From: Serinus canaria
Lineage: Eukaryota; Chordata; Aves; Passeriformes; Fringillidae
Direction of reading: 5' to 3'
Assembly: GCF_022539315.1 (NCBI RefSeq)
Contig: NC_066314.1
Coordinates: 56,357,180 to 56,421,179 of the forward strand
Length of the DNA: 64,000 bases
In this document: one piece after another, positions 24,201 to 33,200 of the stretch
How positions within the stretch are numbered: the first letter of the stretch is position 1
Layout of the letters: every line of letters begins with the position of its first letter
Made by a program: the position numbers and the translations under genes
The notes under the pieces: model-generated
The model's database searches: none
What the model saw: the letters and a program-made list of their open reading frames with translations, nothing else
What the model was told of the DNA's origin: nothing

Positions 24201-27200
24201 CCCTCCTTTTGTCCCTACTGCGTCGCTGTGAGTTTTGAATTGTGTTTGACCTTGTGCCTCTGCGTGTTCTCTCCCGTTGTGCTGCGTGTGGGTTTGTGCC
24301 TTGTGTGGATATCTGAAGATCGCAGTCGAAGTGCCAGTGCACCTACTTTAGGTACAGTAATCCTGCATGTCTGCCCATGCCAGCCCTGTGCCCTGACTGC
24401 TGCTAACAGCTGCCTGTGGCCACACATTTCCCAAACCAGGCACCAGAGCTCTGCATCAGAGCTTCTGCCCATCACTAAAAGGAGTTTTAACGTAACATCT
24501 GCCCTCTGCTAAAAGTCAGCTGTGCTGTTCCTGAGTAGCTGCTACTAATGAGAGATTGCGGGTCAATTTGCAGAGACTTTTGCTGTAACTCTGAGCACAA
24601 AGTTACACAGACCGAGGTACCAGGTGAGAACTGGTGATGCTTAGTAGTTACCTATGTGCTGCCACCTGTCCTGGCTCCACTGGAAGAGTTTAAAGGGTGG
24701 TGAAGTAGGGAATGAGCTGTATTTCCCAGGCATTCATTTAAGGGAGTTTTGAGGGAAAGCATGTGTAATTCATCTTCTAGATGTAGTTGTGTTTATGGTA
24801 CAGTAAAACAAATGAGAAGTAATTGGGGTAGATGGGGAAGGAGCCATTCACACAGCAAATAAGAACCAGTCTTGTAATGTGAGCATTCCCTGGGTGGTTC
24901 TGGCAAGGACAGGTGAGACCTGCCTTAGGAAGCAGAGCTGTGTCAATGGGATGGTGGTACAGCCACATGGGGTGGCAAAGAGACCAAGTGCTCTGGACCC
25001 TCTCTTTTTCTCACATGGCCCCCTAAATGTTACCTGTTCTACAGGGTTGTGTCAGTGCATGAAAAGGAGCCAGGTGTGAGGAGCAAACAGCGCAATTCCC
25101 ACAAATCTCTGCTACTAATGCACCCAACCTTGTCCTGGTGTTCTCCCTCTAGAATGCCATTTCCACGGTTTTGGATTTTTTCACTTTACCTTCTACAAGT
25201 AAAGCAAAACCCACAAATGTCACAGCCTGGTTCAATGTTAGTGCTGTCTCTGTCAGCGGCAGGATCCCTGTGCGGGATAGTGGCCAAACTAAAGTGCCTG
25301 GAAATGATCTTTTGTGTGACCTTGTTGTTTCACTGCAAGCTTTGACAAGGTGGAAAATGGGACATGTTCAGAGGTGTTCTGGCTGAACCATGTAAAGTTT
25401 GCCCAGCAGACGGATACACTGGCAAAGCCTGCAGTTTGTTGCTGGTCATGGCCCTTTTGTGGCCATCTCAGCATTAACTCTGTGGCTTGAGACCACATGT
25501 CCCAGCAATATAAGGTCTGCCTTGATGCATCGTTTACTTTTCTCCTGGAAGTCTGAAAGTCCATTTCAAACACAAGTGATGGTCATTCAATTACAGAGCT
25601 ATATTAAAAGATGCTGCAAATCATTCCAGGCCTGACTGCCTTGCCACAGCTTCTTCAGCTGAACAAGCTAGTGCTCTCACTCTTCCCCAGCAAGCAACTG
25701 GCATAAACTCTATGTGGTAGTTTTATTCAGCTATCTGGCACTTGCTAGCACATCTCTGCTTATGTAGTCTAGTAGATACTGCAATTCTGTTAGTTTTCTT
25801 TTAAAATTATGTTTAAATTGTCTTTTCCTTTAACAGTTTAGCTTTTGTGGCAACTTCCCCTTTGGGGACAAGAGCACTCAGGTTTGTTGTCATGGAAAAC
25901 AACTACAGATCAAGGATTTAAAGTTTTTAGGATGGGTGGTAATGTTGAGAGTCTCTGATCAGAGATGTTTTGTTCACCAAGAATATACAGTTCAGACAGA
26001 GCCTAAACTCCATGGTGTTCCTCTGAGGAGGAACAAAATATTTCATAGTTTGAAGAAATGAGGGGAAGAGGGCCCTCCTTCTGGGGCAGGAGTTTTGTTG
26101 CTGGAATTTCCTGGCCAGTGAATGAAATACTACAGGTTGTTGGAAAGGATATCTGCAGGGAAGTTACCTGGCTTTCTGTGCTTTGGGGACTCCTGGTTTA
26201 GTTCCCTGCCACTGCACTGAATTGTTTCTGGGCACCCACATGCCTTGGCTCTGTCTGTGAAAGCACTGTAGGAGCACTCCCTGAGGAAGAGTAAATTTGG
26301 GATTTAATTCCCTGCTTGATTCATGAGGTGGATTTTCCCACCTTGGGTGCAAGGCACTTAACTGAAGCAGAGCATTGCCTTGGAGGAACATGTGGCGTTT
26401 CTCATGGATTTTCCCATCCCTCTTTACCCCATTTTCTTGACATGGTGGCTGTCAGTAATTTAGCAGGAGTCATTCCCAAGGTCAGGAGCATGTCTGTACA
26501 GTCCTTCACAAGAGGGTCTTGACAAAACTTTTGTTTTCTAACAGCTGAAACAGAGAAGGGATCTGCAGACCACTTGGATCTGGCTGGCTTGCCCCCTCGC
26601 CCAAAAGAAGCAGATAGTTTGCAGATGACACCACCTTCTCCAGATTCCAGGAAAAAGGCCAGGGGAATCAAGAAGTTGTTTGGAAGGTAAGTAAAAGATG
26701 AGAGATGACCATTTTCCACAGCTAGGGCTTGGGCAGGGTTTTGCTGGGGACACACCTTCCTTTCTCCCCTGCCAGGGTATGGCTCCATGGTTTAATATCC
26801 CAAGAGCAGGAGCCCGTGTGGTATTTGTAGAGATAACAGTGGGCTGGGGACAGGTAGAAGAGGAGCTGCAAGCCCTGGGGAGATCTTGCCTGTGTTGGTT
26901 GCAGTGGTAGCAGCCTTTTCCTTTGCCAAATGTGAATGTGATTTCTTTCTTTCTTCAGGCTTAAAAGGAGTCAGTCCACCACCTTCAACCCAGAGGACAT
27001 GTCCGAGACAGAGTTCAAAAGAGGAGGGACGAGAGCAACCGCAGGGCCCCGGCTGGGCTGGTCTCGGGACCTGGGCCAGTCCCACAGGTGACCCCAGTGC
27101 AGCCAGCGTCAGTGCTGGGATCCCTGCGAGCACAGGGCTCAGAGCAGGAGGGCAGTGCAAAATGAAACATCCTCTCTTCTGACTGGGCAAAACCAGGCAG

Positions 27201-30200
27201 ATCCAGGCTGCCTGCTTCTCTGAGAGAGGGTCCCTGCAGGGCTGAGGTGGGCTGGGTGGTGGGGTCCTGCTGCTGAGCTCTCACCTTCGCAGGATGGGGC
27301 CGTGAGGCAACATGTGAGCCCTCATGTGGCAGTGACAGATACTTCTTCTGTGCCTTTCCTGCTGCACTTCCAGGGATTAAAGGAAAAAGTGAAACATTCC
27401 AGTCTCACTCCAGAGCTGCAGCCATGCTGGGCAGCAGAGGTGGCTCTTTTCAGTAGCATTATAGGAGGCTGTGTTTACTGTGACAGTGGCAACAGATCAG
27501 CAGTGCCCAGCACTGCATCGTGCTGATGGTTCTCCCTCAGAGGTTGTCCCAGCTCCCACAAGATGTAAATTAGGCTTAGCTTTTGGCTTTGTTATTATTT
27601 ATGAGAACAGGAGACTGGAAGCACAGGATTTATCAGTTTGTTTTGGGTAATATCTCCCACAGTGAGCTGGACATGCCATTCGCAAAGTGGACCAAGGAGC
27701 AGGTTTGCAACTGGCTCCAGGACCAAGGGCTTGGCTCCTACATCAATAACGGCAGGCACTGGATATTGTCTGGGCAAACACTTCTGCAGGCTTCTCAGCA
27801 GGATCTGGAAAAGGTGAGGAATAACAGAAACAGTCCTTTCAAATAAAGGTTAAAAAAAAAAAAAAATCACCATACCTGTGCATGTAAATCAGGTCTGTAA
27901 AGTGCACCTGGTATAAAAATGTAAACTAGATGAGTTTTCACCCTGCAGTGATGCCAAATCCATTTCTTTTTAGCTGAAGCTTTGTAGAAATTTAATGCTC
28001 TGTAATGAAGCTAATAATTAAAAATACATGATTTAACTTCATTAAGCAGGGACACATCAATTGACTGTAGCACCCTCTAAAAATATGCATGTGAGACTGC
28101 CTCATTATCATATGGGTTTGTAGCTCTGCTTCATTAGCACCCATATGTGCTACAGTTATTTTATGCCTATGTGAGAAGGGTGTAAAAAGGTGCTGTTTTG
28201 TTCTGATTGTGTTTTCTGTCCATTTTACACAAAGAGGAATGAGGATTTGTTACACACAGGTTGATCAGTCTCTGTCTTTAATTGTTGCAGAATTGCTTGT
28301 CTGTTTTTAAAAATGAGAAACACAGAAGAAATTGATTCAATTTACACTTTTAATCCATAGTATTTGATGCAGTTTGAATTTTCAGCTTTTAAAAAAATCA
28401 CTCTCTTCACCAAACAGTAAGCCTGTTTTCTCAATTGGGTAGTTACACTACAACTGGAATAAGAGAAGTGTATTATGAACATAATGGCTTGTAATAGTGT
28501 TGTCAGAGGTAACATTAACCAGCAGGCACTCCTGAAAGGGAAATGGGATTAAAGAGATCCTGCAATGGCTACACTTGCAACTAAACTGGGGAATAATGTT
28601 GAGCATTTGGAAGCATTAATGAATTTCAGTAATTCCTAGGACATTCCTATACTCTTAACTAAATAATTATTTTAACTTTACCTAACTAAGTGGAAGAGGA
28701 TGAATTAATCCCAGCAAGTTTTTTTTTTGGAATGCTAACATTTTTATTATATTGTGGGATTTTTTTTTACTTGCTATGAGAATATTGTGGCCAACATTTT
28801 AATGCAGTTTAGAATCCACCACTCCTTGAAATTAATCTACCACACTGTGAAACTCACCCACCCCGGTAAGTGGGCCTTTCCCTAGTGCTGAATGTCTGCT
28901 AAAACAACACTGAAATTCAGCAAAAAGAAAATGCACCTGCCAGGTCACCAGCAATGCTGTGAAAGTGTGACCCTTTGTCACTCAGCAGAGGAAGAAATAA
29001 AACAATATTGTCTCTAGATTTACTGCTTTGCTTCCTTTCACAGGAGCTTGGGATAAAGCACCCTTTGCATAGGAAGAAGCTCCAGCTTGCTCTGCAGGCA
29101 CTGGGATCTGAGGAGGAGAACAACCATGGAAAACTGGATTACCACTGGGTTACCAGTAAGATTTTACTGCATGCTGAAGCAGTGCCTTTGGATAGGGGTC
29201 CTTAATCGTGGCTGCTTTGGGGCACTGGGCATGGGAACAGTGAGTGCTGCTGGGTAACGTGGCTGCCACTCTGACAGGAGTGTCTGTCCTGCCCTAGGGT
29301 GGCTGGATGACATTGGCCTGCCCCAGTATAAGACTCAGTTTGATGAGGGGAAGGTGGATGGACGCATGCTCCATTACATGACTGTGGTGAGTAAATGGTT
29401 TCTTCCTTTCCTGACATCCTTTCCATGTTCTTGGCTTCTCAGTGTTCAAAGGACCCCTTTGAACTCTAGTGAGTGTCCTGTGTTCGTGCCAATGGCTGTA
29501 ACCTATAGAAATCAGATACTACTGCTCACCTGCAAGCATTTCCTAAGTTCTTTCCATCTCTAGAGCTACTAGATTCAGGTGGAAGAGCAAACACAGTAAG
29601 CAAGAATTTAGACTCTTGCATGAGAAATGGGCAATCCTGAGCTTAACAGCTGTGTGTGACACCGCTGTGCTGAAGCAGAGCTTTTGTACACAAAGGTGTG
29701 CAAATGCTGTGGTTGCCATTCATGCTTTTGCTGTTCATATTGTTATTAATTAATAGAAGCAGGTGGAATCTTTTTCTTCAGTGAGCAAGCATTCTATCAG
29801 CTTGCTTTCTTACATGGATGCTTAGGTGAAGAAAACCCAAGCAATTTCCTTTGAAGAAAATTGCAGTTCTGAGAGCCAGCTTGTTTGAAAGCAGGCTACA
29901 CTTAACAGCTTTTGCATTTCAAAGTGCTTAGCGCAGGCATCACCTCCCCACTCCCCACTTCACTGCCAATCAGGCTTCCTTTGTGTAAGGGCTCAGGTAA
30001 GATGAGATAAGATCTTCCTTCTCTGGGGACACATGCAAATTGAACATCACTAATATTAATTCTTTCTGCACAACAAAGAAGAAATCAATCACAGCCCTAC
30101 TCTCTCATGAACCATGAGTTACCTTTTCATGCCACACTGGCATGTGTTTTGCATAGGTTTTATGTCATGGTTTGCAATTTTATTTATTATAAGATTGTTT

Positions 30201-33200
30201 TTTCTCCTTCTTAGCCCTGGGAAGTATGATGTCAGCAACCTCCATGAAGTTTGTTGTTGTGTTGGGAGACTTTGCTACCATTGTCACCGCCCTTTAACTG
30301 TAGATCACTGGGGATATTTTTAGAGCAAGTTTAATTGTACAGTCAAATTATGACAACAGATTCGTTGTAAATTACCCACAAAATATGCAAAGTATTAAAT
30401 TAATACTTGTTAATACTTGTACTCTTTTGAAGTTACTCTGACTCAAAATAATTAATAAGGAACATTTATTATTTTATAATAAATGAAATAGCAAACCATG
30501 ACATAGTAACCTACTGTCAGATTCATCACAAAGTTAGCTGAACACAGTGGGATGTTTGGGTAAGCAAAGAATCTTGTCTTAAATATCTGACAAAATAGAT
30601 TCCAATGCTCATAAATATAAATAAAACTGAAAGATTAAGCCAGGCTAATCCTGGAACAAGGGTGCATAAATTTATATAAGTTAGCCAAATTGCACTTGGA
30701 CTTTGAGACACTTTTCTTCTTCCCTCTTTTTTATTCTAACCATAGAGAATGTCCCAATTTTCAGGGTAATTTCTTTTTCAGTAAAACTTCTAGCTGAACA
30801 TTTGAGGTAATTTCTGGCAGGATTAAATGCCAGGTGAGTCTAGTGTAGTGTGTTGCTGCTGTCCTGGCTCTTAGCCTGTCACTAAGGATGTGTCATCTCA
30901 CCCTTTTTCCCTCCTTGTTACCCCATGTTTCTTGTACTTAGCTCTATGTGAAAATCATCCCCCAAGAGCTAGTACAGTGCAACACAAAGTTTTTGTTTTG
31001 GGACAATGGTTTGTTATGAACCACCTGTCTGACATATTAAAATCTTCCCCTCAGATGTGCCATTTTAAGCCAGGGGCTAAAGCAGTTCCCTCCAGGAGGA
31101 TGCTGCTCCCATGAATAAGCATGTCTGTGTTTATTAACTCCCTCTTGCTCTTTGACAGGATGATCTGCTCTCCTTGAAGGTCATCAGTGTCCTTCACCAC
31201 CTCAGCATCAAAAGAGCCATTCAGGTTTTGAGAATAAACAACTTTGAGCCAAATTGCCTGCGCAGGAGGCCATCTGATGAGGTACTGCTTACAAGGAAGC
31301 TGTGAAGAGGAATCCTGTAGGATTTTATCCTTGGTGTTCGATTATTCCTGCTCTGCTCTCTCTTCCTGTCTCCTCATCCTCCTTCATTTTTAGTTTCCTG
31401 TTTCTTATGTTATGCTTTTAACCTCCAGCTCTGACATCACTTATTTTCCTCTACCTGCCATGACCCCAAACTCACATCCCCCTTTCCAAGTCTCCTGCTT
31501 CTCCAAGCCAACAGCTGGCTATTTTGGCCCAGTCTCTGATGTGCTGTCTGGAAAACAAATCATCTTGAATTCAGTGCACTGTTGTCACAAATCTTGTGCA
31601 ACTCTCTGGAAAACTGATGGCCATGTCAAAATTTTCTCTGTAAAAGGAGCTTGGCCCCATTACCAGGCAGGAGACTGCCATCATTGTGTTTTGGATGCAG
31701 CAAATGCTGGATAGGGCACTGGATGACAGAGCAACCCAGACTCTTGGATTTAGATCCACAATGTGTATCTGCAAGAACAGCACAGCAGCTGATGGAACCA
31801 GCTGAATTTTCAGCTCTGCTGGTAGAAATGGCAAATAACCCTAGTGCACAGCACAATAATCAAATGACCTGACACAGCCCTGCCCCCTGCCCAGACCCAT
31901 CCCCATGCTGCTGTTGCAAGGTAGCAATCCAGAAAGAGAGTCTTTTCTCAAATGCAAAGTAGAATTGTATTCCTTAAGGGCAGGAGAAGTATGTTTCAGT
32001 AAAACTTGGGGCTGGGATTCAGCTGATTTGGAATGTCTCCTTACCTGCCTGTCCCTCCTGTTGGCAGAATAATGTGACACCTTCTGAGGTCACCCAGTGG
32101 ACCAACCACCGCGTGATGGAGTGGCTGCGCTCCGTGGATCTGGCAGAGTACGCGCCCAACCTGCGGGGCAGCGGAGTGCACGGGGGGCTGATGGTGAGCT
32201 TCTGGGGTGGCTTCTTCCATTTTAGGAAAAAAAAGATGTCTGGTAACCTCTAGGTCACTGTTCTGACATTTTGTTTGCACACGCCTTTTCTGCTTATTCG
32301 GCTTAATACGAAGTTTCTTACCTTATGGTTTAAAGGGTATGAATGTCTCAAGGGGAAGTAGTGTGATTTAATACTCTGTATTCCCCTCACAATTCTGTTT
32401 TGGTATGGCATTCTCCACCTCCTGTCCTACAGTGCTGCCGTGCTGTTGAACAGCCAGTTTCTGCCTTCCTAACCTGGATATGGTTTTCTTTTGTGGGGGA
32501 AGCTTGTTACCTTCATAAAATTTGGGATTACACTGTCAAACCAGAATTTTTTTAATTGCTCTAGCATCACTTACTTCAGACAAAAGACTTATATGTGCAG
32601 AGGTTTGTTGTGGTGATTAGGAGTTATATCCCTGCTCCAGACATTTTGTGTCTGTTGATTTTCCGTGATTCCTCTGGCTACCTTTTCCAGAATTGGAAGA
32701 TGATTCTGGGTAAACATTTTGTGGCAGCTTCACAGAGTACTTCAGTTAAGGGTGGATTTATCTGATCATTTCTTCTTACCTGCCAATTTGTTCCTGTTTA
32801 TAACTCCAGAAGGAAAGGCTGGAGGTAGTATCTTAGGATTCCTTTAATTAGCTAACTCTCTTTCCTCCTTCTTTGTTGTATATTTCCTCTAAAATACAAA
32901 CAAAAATCCCAAAGCAACCTTACGGAGTGACCAAGATAGGCCTGGATGCCCTTGAGATTTCATCAGACAGTACTGGCTTCAGCTGGATTCTCTGTGATTG
33001 GATTCCCAGGTTTTAGAGCCCCGTTTCAATGTAGAAACCATGGCCCAGCTGCTGAACATCCCACCCAACAAGACACTGCTGAGGCGCCACTTGGCCACTC
33101 ATTTCAATCTTCTGGTGGGGCAGGAGGCCCAGCAGCAGAAGCGTGAAGCCATGGAGTCTCCAGACTACGTCCTCCTGACAGCAACTGCCAAAGTCAAGGT

